DNA of 52,828 nucleotides from positions 1-52,828 of the forward strand of contig NZ_JAQMFS010000070.1 of NCBI RefSeq assembly GCF_028308085.1, read 5' to 3'. Below, piece after piece: positions 1 to 7,322 of the stretch. Every line of letters begins with the position of its first letter. Position 1 is the stretch's first letter. Both the position numbers and the translations under genes were made by a program. Under the pieces are notes generated by a model. That model did no database searches. It was not told where the DNA came from and saw only the letters and a program-made list of their open reading frames with translations. Origin of the DNA: Gemella haemolysans. GTDB taxonomy: Bacteria > Bacillota > Bacilli > Staphylococcales > Gemellaceae.

Positions 1-120
1 TTTGCACTGACTTTACTAATAATTTCTTAACTCACTACGTTCGTAGAAATTATAGTAGTCGTAGTATAAATTATTCGTAATATTTTTCTTCAGTCCTTGA
101 CTTTGAAAAATAAACGACTA
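1..120. other. Non-coding left edge with small palindrome
   Basis: No convincing coding region is visible. A small hairpin-forming sequence, CTAC-GTTC-GTAG inside a longer AATTTCT/AGAAATT inverted repeat, lies at about 22-52. The rest is AT-rich. This stretch replaces the sequence that, in the second toxin-antitoxin copy, holds the antitoxin promoter. Confidence 0.4.
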
Positions 121-198
121 ACTTAAAAGACGGTAGCTCAGGTTAAATTTAGTTAAAAATAACCATCAACGTGCTAAAGTTAAAGATGGTTATTTTTT
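97..198 (+). ncRNA. Putative antisense antitoxin RNA, copy 1 (degenerate upstream)
   Basis: The plus-strand sequence faces toxin copy 1 and shares a terminator hairpin with it (AATAACCATC at about 158-167, GATGGTTATT at 185-194, then a T run). A possible promoter is TTGACT (97-102) with a 16-base spacer to TAACTT (119-124). It keeps the motif AAAGACGGTAGCTC (127-140) seen in copy 2, but the upstream arm of the copy 2 hairpin (AGAGCC) is absent. Expression of this antitoxin is therefore less certain than for copy 2. Assignment as antitoxin is inference from the arrangement. Confidence 0.4.
157..198. terminator. Bidirectional terminator of toxin-antitoxin copy 1
   Basis: Inverted repeat AAATAACCATC (157-167) and GATGGTTATTT (185-195), with T runs on both strands. 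It would end the minus-strand toxin mRNA and the plus-strand antisense RNA, an arrangement typical of convergent type I toxin-antitoxin loci. Confidence 0.7.
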
Positions 199-294
199 AT
201 TGTCTTTTTTTAATGCTGAGATACATACTCCAACTATTGTAACAATCAATAGATTTATTCCGATAATCGTCTGTATGATTTCGTAAGCTGACAA
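190..294 (-). CDS. Hol_Tox-like small hydrophobic toxin peptide, copy 1
   Basis: A 34-residue peptide starting at TTG (294-292) behind a good AAGGAG (minus strand, 307-302) at 7 bases. It opens SAYEIIQT, has one hydrophobic segment (about residues 6-28, IIGINLLIVTIVGV) and ends in a lysine-rich tail (KKDNKK). This matches the layout of the putative holin-like toxin family (Hol_Tox/TxpA type): short polar start with a YE, single transmembrane helix, basic tail. Such peptides insert in the membrane and are silenced by an antisense RNA. An in-frame ATG at 354 would give 54 residues (opening MKGVDAYAHKYRNLEER) but has no ribosome binding site. The peptide is identical in copy 2. Family assignment is from memory of the family, not from a search. 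Confidence 0.7.
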   Translation of the reverse strand: MSAYEIIQTIIGINLLIVTIVGVCISALKKDNKK

Positions 295-416
295 TTTGCT
301 ACTCCTTTCTTCAAGATTTCGATACTTATGAGCATAAGCATCAACCCCTTTCATATTGAAGTAGCTACCATCCTTATTAGAAGATATTACATCCCTTAAC
401 TTCTCTCTCCAACTTG

Positions 417-445
417 ATTATATCAAATAAAAATTTAATAATCAA
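417..445 (-). promoter_or_regulatory. Promoter of toxin copy 1
   Basis: On the minus strand, TTGATT (445-440), a 17-base spacer and a perfect TATAAT (422-417). The same promoter occurs at copy 2. Its -35 box abuts a plus-strand TTGACA (446-451), so divergent promoters may meet here. Confidence 0.7.
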
Positions 446-495
446 TTGACAGAAGAGTTACTACAGTATGGGAATATAAAAAATTTAATAGTGTA

Positions 496-524
496 TTCAA
501 ATTTTAAAGATAATATGATAAAAT
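496..524 (+). promoter_or_regulatory. Possible promoter of the 27-residue peptide gene
   Basis: TTCAAA (496-501), 17-base spacer, TAAAAT (519-524), 35 bases upstream of a good start. A better -35 (TTGACA, 446-451) lies further upstream but has no matching -10 at normal spacing. Confidence 0.35.
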
Positions 525-559
525 GTACTTGTTATAGAGTATTACTAGGAGGAAAAAGT

Positions 560-643
560 ATGTTAAGTAAAAATACGTTAATTTTCATGCTGTGTGAGTC
601 TATAAGTGTTGCTCAATTATTATGGATAATGTATGCCGTATAA
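560..643 (+). CDS. 27-residue hydrophobic peptide, unknown function
   Basis: ATG at 560 is preceded by a perfect AGGAGG (547-552), 7 bases away, which decides this start over the in-frame ATG at 446 that lacks a ribosome binding site. The product (begins MLSKNTLIFML, ends LLWIMYAV) is almost entirely hydrophobic with a lysine near the start and one glutamate in the middle. It lies between the two toxin-antitoxin copies. It could be a third small membrane toxin, a signal-type peptide or a small membrane protein; I recognise no family. The stop codon lies at the edge of an 18-bp inverted repeat (642-659). Confidence 0.45.
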   Translation: MLSKNTLIFMLCESISVAQLLWIMYAV

Positions 644-705
644 ATTAATCTTTTGATAAAGTAAAAGGAAAATTTTATGGGAAAGTTAATCTGGTAATAA
701 AATTA

Positions 706-734
706 TTGCATTCTTATTTCACATATGCTAGAAT
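706..734 (+). promoter_or_regulatory. Promoter of antitoxin RNA copy 2
   Basis: TTGCAT (706-711), 17-base spacer, TAGAAT (729-734). Predicted start near 741. This promoter is missing in copy 1. Confidence 0.65.
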
Positions 735-740
735 ATAAAT

Positions 741-834
741 ATAAAGGAGAGAGCCGTTGTAAAGACGGTGGCTCTGATTAATTGATTATAGACATAACCA
801 TCTAACCGGCCAAAGTTTAAGATGGTTATTTTTT
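741..834 (+). ncRNA. Putative antisense antitoxin RNA, copy 2
   Basis: A roughly 95-base transcript is expected from the 706-734 promoter to the terminator (ATAACCATC 794-802, GATGGTTAT 821-829, then T run). It has a 5' hairpin AGAGCC (750-755) / GGCTCT (770-775) enclosing AAAGACGGT, and overlaps the 3' end of the toxin gene on the other strand. It contains AAAGACGGTGGCT; the minus-strand toxin mRNA carries AAAGATGGTGGCT in its 5' leader. Role as a type I antitoxin is inferred from geometry. Confidence 0.6.
794..834. terminator. Bidirectional terminator of toxin-antitoxin copy 2
   Basis: ATAACCATC (794-802) pairs with GATGGTTAT (821-829), followed by TTTTTT on the plus strand and preceded by A-rich sequence, serving both converging transcripts. 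Confidence 0.7.
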
Positions 835-930
835 ATTGTCTTTTTTTAATGCTGAGATACATACGCCAACTATTGTAACAATCAATAGATTTATTCCGAT
901 AATCGTCTGTATGATTTCGTATGCTGACAA
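826..930 (-). CDS. Hol_Tox-like small hydrophobic toxin peptide, copy 2
   Basis: A 34-residue peptide identical in sequence to copy 1, started by TTG (930-928) with an AAGGAG 7 bases upstream. One membrane helix and a basic KKDNKK tail. The alternative ATG at 990 would give 54 residues. In the leader a second frame (ATG at about 972, peptide opening MLISIEILKKGVANC) runs across the toxin start, recalling the mok/hok arrangement; this overlap is present in both copies. Both strands of the module are intact here (toxin promoter 1081-1053, antitoxin promoter 706-734), so this copy looks functional. Confidence 0.72.
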   Translation of the reverse strand: MSAYEIIQTIIGINLLIVTIVGVCISALKKDNKK

Positions 931-1052
931 TTTGCTACTCCTTTTTTCAAGATTTCGATACTTATGAGCATAAGCATCAGCTCCTTTCATATTGAAGTAG
1001 CCACCATCTTTAATGAGTGTTTTTACACCTTTTAACTTCTCTCTCCAACTCG

Positions 1053-1081
1053 ATTATATCAAATAAAAATTTAATAATCAA
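1053..1081 (-). promoter_or_regulatory. Promoter of toxin copy 2
   Basis: Minus strand TTGATT (1081-1076), 17-base spacer, TATAAT (1058-1053); same as copy 1. The toxin leader is then about 120 bases long before the TTG start, typical of structured type I toxin mRNAs. Confidence 0.7.
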
Positions 1082-1194
1082 TTATCAAAAGATTAATTTT
1101 AGGAATAGTGAGAAAATTGTAATTTATTTTCATAGCCTATTTTTAGCTTTTATGTGTTTTACCACATGTCACACTACTAAAAAATAACGATTTA

Positions 1195-1203
1195 TGCTAA
1201 AAT
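1195..1203 (+). promoter_or_regulatory. Extended -10 promoter of mutS operon
   Basis: TGCTAAAAT (1195-1203) is an extended -10 element 50 bases before the mutS start; no good -35 box is visible. Confidence 0.45.
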
Positions 1204-1253
1204 TATATATGTTATAAATACATGGAAGAAATAAAGAGAAAGGAACTTTTGAG

Positions 1254-4016
1254 ATGAAATATACTCCAATGATAGAACAATATCTGAAGATAAAGAAAGA
1301 TTATCAAGATGCGTTTGTATTTTACCGTCTTGGTGATTTTTATGAGATGTTCTTTGAAGATGCAACTAGAGCGTCAAAAATATTAGAAATAACCTTAACT
1401 GCTCGGGATGGAGGAGCTGAAAAAATTCCTATGTGTGGAGTCCCATTTCATTCATCGGCTACTTACATAGATACTTTAGTAAATAATGGATACAAAGTAG
1501 CTATATGCGAACAAGTTTCTGAACCTGGTCAAGGGAAAATCGTAGAGCGTAAGGTAGTTCAGGTAATCACACCAGGGACTTATATGAACTACAAAAACTA
1601 TGATGAGAATAACTATCTAGGTAGTGCATATGTAAAGGATAATAATATCTACTTCGCATTTTGTGATATTATGACTGGTGATAGCCGTTGTACTGTACTA
1701 AAAACTATGGCTGACCTACAAGACGAAGTACTAAAAAATAATATTAAAGAAGTAATTAGCATAAAAGATCAAGAGTTGGATATTAGTGCTTATATTACTG
1801 AAGTTGAATTAAATAATGATATTACTAAGGAAAAAACAAGTAATATTATTGACACCAATCTACGTGTAGCATGTGATGTTCTTTTAGATTATATTGAAAA
1901 AACTCAAAATAAAGATATTTCAAGCCTTAAAGATTTTGAAGTATATTTCAAAGATAAGTTTGTTTATATGACTAACTATTCGTTAAAAAACTTAGAAGTT
2001 ACTCAGAACATGGCTAATGGTGGTAAGAAAGGTTCTCTTCTTAGTATTGTAGATAAAACTTCAACAGCTGCGGGATCAAGAAAACTAAAAAAATGGTTAG
2101 AAAATCCATTGTTAGATCTTAAAGAAATTAAAAAACGTCAGGAAATCGTAGAAGATTTTACAAAACATTATTTCGAAAAAGCTGATGTTAAAACTAGTTT
2201 GAAAGAAGTATATGACCTTGAGAGGATTTCTACAAAAGTTACTTATAATATTGTAAGTCCTAAGGAATTATTGAATCTAAAGAAAACATTGGCTCAAATA
2301 CCAGAAATTAAGAAATTATTATTAGGATTTGAATCTAATAAATTAAAAGATATCGCAGAGAATATCGATGAATTAACAGATTTATACGATTATCTTGAAG
2401 CAACAATCCATGAAGAAGCCGGTCAGACTGTTAAAGAAGGTAATGTAATTAAATTAGGCTTTAATGAAGAATTAGATAGTTATAAAAATGCTAGTAAAAA
2501 CGGAAATAGAATTTTACTAGAAATCGAAGAACGTGAAAAAGAGAGAACCGGGGTTAAAAATCTAAAAGTTGGATACAATAAGATTTTCGGTTACTTTATC
2601 GAAGTATCTAAAGTAGGGCTTAAGACTATAGATCCAACAGAACTAGGTTATCATAGGAAACAAACTCTTTCTAACTGTGAGAGATTTGTATCTGAAGAAC
2701 TGAAAAAAGTTGAAGAACATATCGTAAATTCTAAGACTAAAATTGAAGAGTTAGAATTACAATTATTCCAAGAAGTTAAGACGAAGATTCATAATTATAT
2801 CGTAAGATTGCAAAGAGTTGCGAATACTTTAAGTGATATTGATGTGTTCGTTTCATTATCTGATGTAGCGGAAGAATATGGTTATGTAAAACCTGAATTT
2901 AATGATAATAATATTATTGATATTGTTGATGGTCGTCACCCGATTGTCGAAAGAAATGTGAGCGCTGATAGTTATATTAGTAATGATTGTAAAGTAGATA
3001 AAGATAATAATATCTTGCTTATTACAGGGCCTAATATGTCTGGTAAATCTACTTATATGAGACAACTTGCTCTTATTGTGATTCTTGCACAAATTGGGTC
3101 ATTTGTTCCAGCGACTTCTGCGAATTTACCGATTTTCGATAAAATATTTACGAGAATAGGTGCGAGTGATGATCTTGCTGGAGGGAAATCGACGTTTATG
3201 GTTGAGATGATTGAGGCGAAGAATGCTTTAGTCGAATCTACTGCAAATTCATTATTAATTTTTGATGAAATTGGTCGTGGAACATCGACTTATGACGGTA
3301 TTGCCTTAGCTCAATCAATATTAGAATATATTAATAATACTATTAAATGTAAAACATTATTCTCAACTCACTATCATGAGCTTACAAAGTTAGAAAATAT
3401 TACCCAGGGAATAAAGAATATCCATGTTTCTGCAAAAGAAGATCATGGAAAACTAATTTTCTTATATAAAATTAATGAAGGACCTATCGAGAAGAGTTAT
3501 GGTATTCATGTTGCTCAACTTGCCCATCTACCAGAAGACGTTATCGTAGGTGCTAATAAAATCTTAAGAGAATTAGAAAGTGGAAGCAAAGGTAGTGAGG
3601 ACCTTGTTGATAATGCTAGATATAACAAAGTATTATTAAGTGATGTTTCATCACAAGAATCTGAAGAAAAATTAAGAGAAAAAATACGTCAGGAACTAGA
3701 AAAAGAATATAGTAGCAGGGTAGTTAAAGAAGATGTTATAAAAGTAGATGAAGAGTCTCTAAGATTACAGCTTCGTTCTGAATTAGAAAAAGAACTTAAA
3801 GAAGAGTTAGAGAGAACTATTAGAAAACAACTAAAAGCTGAAGAGAAATCGAAGAAAAATTATGCGAAATTACAATTGGATTTTGATGGTGATAATGAGA
3901 AGTTTGATGAAATCAAAAAGCAATTAGAAGCTGTGAACTTCTTAGAAACAACTCCAATGCAGGCGTTCAATCTTCTTTATGAATTACAGAGAAAAATAAG
4001 TGAGGATGTGAAATAA
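1254..4016 (+). CDS. mutS: DNA mismatch repair protein MutS
   Basis: Recognises base mismatches and small loops and recruits MutL. The N-terminal mismatch-reading motif is present (GDFYEMF, residues 27-33, with the Phe-X-Glu pair F29/E31). The C-terminal ABC-type ATPase has Walker A GPNMSGKST (592-600), a Walker B LLIFDEIGRGTS and the STHYHE switch. At 920 residues it is longer than the usual 850-870. The extra length is a lysine/glutamate-rich helical stretch at about residues 803-867, between the ATPase and the C-terminal dimerisation segment (TPMQAFNLLYELQRK). First gene of a tight operon with mutL (5-base gap) and miaA. The start has AAAGGAACTTTTGAG upstream. Confidence 0.98.
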   Translation: MKYTPMIEQYLKIKKDYQDAFVFYRLGDFYEMFFEDATRASKILEITLTARDGGAEKIPMCGVPFHSSATYIDTLVNNGYKVAICEQVSEPGQGKIVERKVVQVITPGTYMNYKNYDENNYLGSAYVKDNNIYFAFCDIMTGDSRCTVLKTMADLQDEVLKNNIKEVISIKDQELDISAYITEVELNNDITKEKTSNIIDTNLRVACDVLLDYIEKTQNKDISSLKDFEVYFKDKFVYMTNYSLKNLEVTQNMANGGKKGSLLSIVDKTSTAAGSRKLKKWLENPLLDLKEIKKRQEIVEDFTKHYFEKADVKTSLKEVYDLERISTKVTYNIVSPKELLNLKKTLAQIPEIKKLLLGFESNKLKDIAENIDELTDLYDYLEATIHEEAGQTVKEGNVIKLGFNEELDSYKNASKNGNRILLEIEEREKERTGVKNLKVGYNKIFGYFIEVSKVGLKTIDPTELGYHRKQTLSNCERFVSEELKKVEEHIVNSKTKIEELELQLFQEVKTKIHNYIVRLQRVANTLSDIDVFVSLSDVAEEYGYVKPEFNDNNIIDIVDGRHPIVERNVSADSYISNDCKVDKDNNILLITGPNMSGKSTYMRQLALIVILAQIGSFVPATSANLPIFDKIFTRIGASDDLAGGKSTFMVEMIEAKNALVESTANSLLIFDEIGRGTSTYDGIALAQSILEYINNTIKCKTLFSTHYHELTKLENITQGIKNIHVSAKEDHGKLIFLYKINEGPIEKSYGIHVAQLAHLPEDVIVGANKILRELESGSKGSEDLVDNARYNKVLLSDVSSQESEEKLREKIRQELEKEYSSRVVKEDVIKVDEESLRLQLRSELEKELKEELERTIRKQLKAEEKSKKNYAKLQLDFDGDNEKFDEIKKQLEAVNFLETTPMQAFNLLYELQRKISEDVK

Positions 4017-4021
4017 ATTAA

Positions 4022-6196
4022 ATGGGAAAAATAAATATATTATCTGCAGAATTATCAAATAAAATAGCGGCGGGAGAAGTAGTTGAAAGACCTTCTTCTG
4101 TTGTTAAAGAGCTTGTAGAAAACTCTATCGATGCAGGAAGTACTAATATTAAAGTTATAATTAAAGAATTTGGTATTCAACAAATTAGAATTATTGATAA
4201 TGGTAGTGGTATTTCTAATGATGATTTAGCACGTGCTTTTTTACGCCATGCAACGAGTAAAATAAGTGCTGATTATGACTTATTCCATATAGAAACACTT
4301 GGGTTTAGAGGTGAGGCACTAGCGAGTATTTCATCTGTGAGTAAAGTAACGATAAAAAGTTGTGCAGGAGAAGCACAAGGGAAGATGCTAGTTCTTGAAG
4401 GTGGGAAAATAGTTTCAGAAGAATATTACGCTCCTATTAAGGGAACTGATTTAAGTGTAGAAAATTTATTCTACAATACACCAGCAAGGTTGAAATATCT
4501 GCGTAATCCTCATACAGAACAAGCTAACATCACTAATATTATTCATAAGTTTGCCCTATCTTATCCTAATGTAGCTTTCGAATTGCATGTAGATGGGAAG
4601 ATTAGCTTTAAAACATATGGTGATGGTGATGTTCATAAGATTTTATCTAAAATCTATAATATGGGTGTCGCTAGAAACATGATTGAATTCAGTGGGAGTA
4701 ACGACGATTACAAAGTATTCGGTTATATCTCTGTACCAGAAGAAACGAGAGCTAGTAAGAATTATATAAATATTTTTATCAATGGGCGTTATATTAAAAA
4801 TTATGGAATTCAAAATGCTATAATCGATGCTTACGGAACGCTTTTAATGATAAATAGGTATCCATTATGTGTTATTAATATAGAAATGGACCCGATTTTA
4901 TTAGATGTTAATGTGCATCCAACTAAGCAAGAAGTGAGATTATCGAAAGAAGCGGAGTTAATACGCTTAATCAAAGAAGTTATCGCTGAAAGATTAAGTA
5001 ATTATACGTATATTCCACAAGGAATGAATAATGTTCTTACAAAAAAAGAAAAAGCAAAAATAGAAAAAATAAATTTTTTAGATGAACTTGATAATAAGTT
5101 TGGGGATGTTGAAGATGAGAGTATTTTCTCACGAGAGCAAAGAGGAGTTTCGGACAGTGTTCAAGATGAGAATAGTTTCTTTGAAGAATCGAAGGGACTA
5201 GGGATAAAAATAGAAGATGACAGTAGTATTTCTGATAACCAAGAAGAATCAACAAATTATATTGTTCAAGAAAATGAGTTTCTTTTTGGTGGAGATTTGT
5301 TAACTAATTTTGGTGAAGGAAAAACACCGGTACAAAGTAAAGAAAACACGTTTAATCAAAGAAGTAAAACTCAGAGAATTAAGAGTGATTTACCGGATTT
5401 AAGTTATAGTTCACATCCTCGTGATAATAGAAATAAGTTTAGTGATAAACCAACAAAAAAAGAGATAGAAAATTTCATGAATTTCTCTAAAAAAGAAGAT
5501 AAGTCGAGTTATGATAATCGTGCAGGAGAAGTAGTTTCTAATGTAGTTAAAGATGATAGTCACTTTAATGAAATTAAAGATGCGAAAATTGTTCAAGATG
5601 ATGATACAAAAGTTAGAACTCTACCAGACTTAAAAGTATTAGCACAAATCTTTAAAACATATATCTTATCAGAAGCGGATAATAAGTTATTTCTAATAGA
5701 TCAGCACGCTGCTGCGGAAAGATACAATTATGAGAAACTGCAACGTGAATTTATAGAAAGAAAGAATTATAAAAAACAGATGTTAATACCACTTATGTTT
5801 GATTTTTCTGTAGATGAAGCTGCTGAGGTTCGTAATAATTTAGAAAAATTTGAGGAACTTGGTATTGTTTTCGAGGAATTTGGAGATAATTCTTATGTTG
5901 TTCGAGAATTTCCTGGTTGGATAGAAGAAGACGAAGAACAAATGATAAAAATTATTGTCGAGAAAGTTCTAAGAAATAACAATATAACTTTCAACGAATT
6001 AAGAAATGATGCAATTGCTATGGCAAGTTGTAAAATGTCTATAAAAGCGAATCAAGTTCTTACAGATGTCGAGATGAATAAAGTAATAAGTGATCTTTAT
6101 GAATGTAAGAATCCATTTACGTGTCCACATGGACGTCCGATAATCACAAAAATGGAGAAAAAAGACTTAGAGAAAATGTTTAAACGCATAGTGTAG
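4022..6196 (+). CDS. mutL: DNA mismatch repair endonuclease MutL
   Basis: Partner of MutS; nicks the new strand in bacteria lacking MutH. The GHKL ATPase is clear: ENSIDAGS (about 33-40), DNGSGI (about 60) and FRGEALASI (about 95-103). The C-terminal endonuclease metal motif DQHAAAERYNYE is at 560-571, with the later SCKMSIKA and FTCPHGRP motifs, so this is the nicking-competent class. Total 724 residues; the linker (about 335-545) is long, acidic and low-complexity. It begins 5 bases after mutS with its ribosome binding site inside the mutS tail and is followed by miaA after 8 bases. Confidence 0.98.
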   Translation: MGKINILSAELSNKIAAGEVVERPSSVVKELVENSIDAGSTNIKVIIKEFGIQQIRIIDNGSGISNDDLARAFLRHATSKISADYDLFHIETLGFRGEALASISSVSKVTIKSCAGEAQGKMLVLEGGKIVSEEYYAPIKGTDLSVENLFYNTPARLKYLRNPHTEQANITNIIHKFALSYPNVAFELHVDGKISFKTYGDGDVHKILSKIYNMGVARNMIEFSGSNDDYKVFGYISVPEETRASKNYINIFINGRYIKNYGIQNAIIDAYGTLLMINRYPLCVINIEMDPILLDVNVHPTKQEVRLSKEAELIRLIKEVIAERLSNYTYIPQGMNNVLTKKEKAKIEKINFLDELDNKFGDVEDESIFSREQRGVSDSVQDENSFFEESKGLGIKIEDDSSISDNQEESTNYIVQENEFLFGGDLLTNFGEGKTPVQSKENTFNQRSKTQRIKSDLPDLSYSSHPRDNRNKFSDKPTKKEIENFMNFSKKEDKSSYDNRAGEVVSNVVKDDSHFNEIKDAKIVQDDDTKVRTLPDLKVLAQIFKTYILSEADNKLFLIDQHAAAERYNYEKLQREFIERKNYKKQMLIPLMFDFSVDEAAEVRNNLEKFEELGIVFEEFGDNSYVVREFPGWIEEDEEQMIKIIVEKVLRNNNITFNELRNDAIAMASCKMSIKANQVLTDVEMNKVISDLYECKNPFTCPHGRPIITKMEKKDLEKMFKRIV

Positions 6197-6204
6197 GAGG
6201 TAAG

Positions 6205-7101
6205 ATGGAAAAAATACCTTTAATAGCGATAGTAGGTCCAACTGCAGTTGGGAAAACAGCATTTAGTATAGAACTTGCAAAAGAGTTCAACTGTGAAATA
6301 ATTTCTATAGATAGTGTTCAAATTTATAAAAAATTTGATATAGGTTCTGCAAAAGTGAAAAAAGAAGAGATGAATGGGGTAGTTCATCATTTGATAGATG
6401 AACTAGAACCTACTGATACTTGTTCGGTCTATGATTTTCAAAAACTTGCACGTAAGAAAATAGAGGAGATAAATGGTCGAGGAAAGATGCCTTTATTAAT
6501 CGGCGGAACTGGTTTTTATATGAATGCTGTTCTTAATAATTATGAGTTTACTGATTTAGAGGAAAAAACTTATGATATTAATGTTGATATGGCAAGAGAG
6601 TACCTAAAAGAAAACTATCCAGATACATATAATGCGATCGACATAGATAATCATCGTCGTGTAATTAATGCGTATAATTATGTGATGAATGAAAAGAAAT
6701 CTGTAACGACAAACAACAATGGTGATACTGTTCTAGATTGTTACAATCCGTTTTTAATAGTTCTTAATACCGATAGGGAAGTCCTATATAATCGTATAAA
6801 TAAGCGAGTTGAATTGATGTTTGAAGAAGGGCTTGAACAGGAAGTAAGAGGGATTATTGATGAATATGGTATGGAACTTCAAGCTCTAGGTGCGATAGGA
6901 TACAAGGAGATGATTCCGTATCTTAAGGGTAATGTTTCTAAAGAAGATACTATTGCAGCTATTTCTCAGAATTCACGCCGTTATGCAAAACGTCAGTTAA
7001 CATGGTTCAGGAATAAAATGGATGGAACTTGGTATGATACTGCCAATAAGGAACTATTGGCAGATGTAATAAGAGACATCAAAGAGAAATTTAATTTATA
7101 A
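6205..7101 (+). CDS. miaA: tRNA dimethylallyltransferase MiaA
   Basis: Adds the dimethylallyl group to A37 of tRNAs that read UNN codons. Seen: P-loop GPTAVGKTA (11-19), DSVQIYK (the DSxQxY motif), HHLID, GGTGFYMNAVL and the C-terminal RRYAKRQLTWFRN typical of the family. 298 residues is close to the usual length. Start ATG at 6205 has AGGAGG 5 bases upstream. Third gene of the mutS-mutL-miaA operon, ended by a strong terminator at 7121-7153. Confidence 0.97.
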   Translation: MEKIPLIAIVGPTAVGKTAFSIELAKEFNCEIISIDSVQIYKKFDIGSAKVKKEEMNGVVHHLIDELEPTDTCSVYDFQKLARKKIEEINGRGKMPLLIGGTGFYMNAVLNNYEFTDLEEKTYDINVDMAREYLKENYPDTYNAIDIDNHRRVINAYNYVMNEKKSVTTNNNGDTVLDCYNPFLIVLNTDREVLYNRINKRVELMFEEGLEQEVRGIIDEYGMELQALGAIGYKEMIPYLKGNVSKEDTIAAISQNSRRYAKRQLTWFRNKMDGTWYDTANKELLADVIRDIKEKFNL

Positions 7102-7120
7102 TTATATTAGTAATTGTCTA

Positions 7121-7153
7121 AGGCTTGAAAAGTAAATTTTCAAGCCTTTTTTT
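7121..7153 (+). terminator. Terminator after miaA
   Basis: AGGCTTGAAAA (7121-7131), a 5-base loop and TTTTCAAGCCT (7137-7147) followed by TTTTTT. Confidence 0.9.
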
Positions 7154-7264
7154 AAATTTATAAAAGATAAAATTTATTATATAATAGATTTGATTTTAGT
7201 TCTTATAAGATATATTAGAAAATTTTAAAATATTTCAAGAGTATTTCTGATTTAACTAGAGTTT

Positions 7265-7293
7265 TTGCTAGTTATGTGCTAAACTAGTAATAC
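7265..7293 (+). promoter_or_regulatory. Promoter of sulP-family gene
   Basis: TTGCTA (7265-7270), 17-base spacer, TAATAC (7288-7293), 30 bases before the start codon. Confidence 0.5.
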
Positions 7294-7322
7294 TAAAGAT
7301 TCTTAGGAAATAGGAGGAGAAG

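Larger units (their letters stand above)
642..1099. repeat. 18-bp inverted repeat bounding toxin-antitoxin copy 2
   Basis: AAATTAATCTTTTGATAA at 642-659 recurs as its exact reverse complement at 1082-1099. The pair brackets the complete second toxin-antitoxin module (antitoxin promoter, both RNAs, toxin promoter). This may mark the edges of a mobile or duplicated cassette. No target-site duplication is evident. Confidence 0.6.

Noticed and set aside
446-643. 65-residue reading of the small frame starting at ATG 446
   Set aside because: The start codon overlaps a -35-like TTGACA and has no ribosome binding site; the shorter 560 start with AGGAGG is far better.
1-1250. Prophage or integrative-element remnant
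   Set aside because: No integrase, attachment site or phage structural genes; only the two toxin-antitoxin modules and a small peptide gene.
2856-3092. Minus-strand frame of 78 codons inside mutS
   Set aside because: It lies opposite the highly conserved MutS ATPase region, has no ribosome binding site and a low-complexity Ile/Asn-rich translation.
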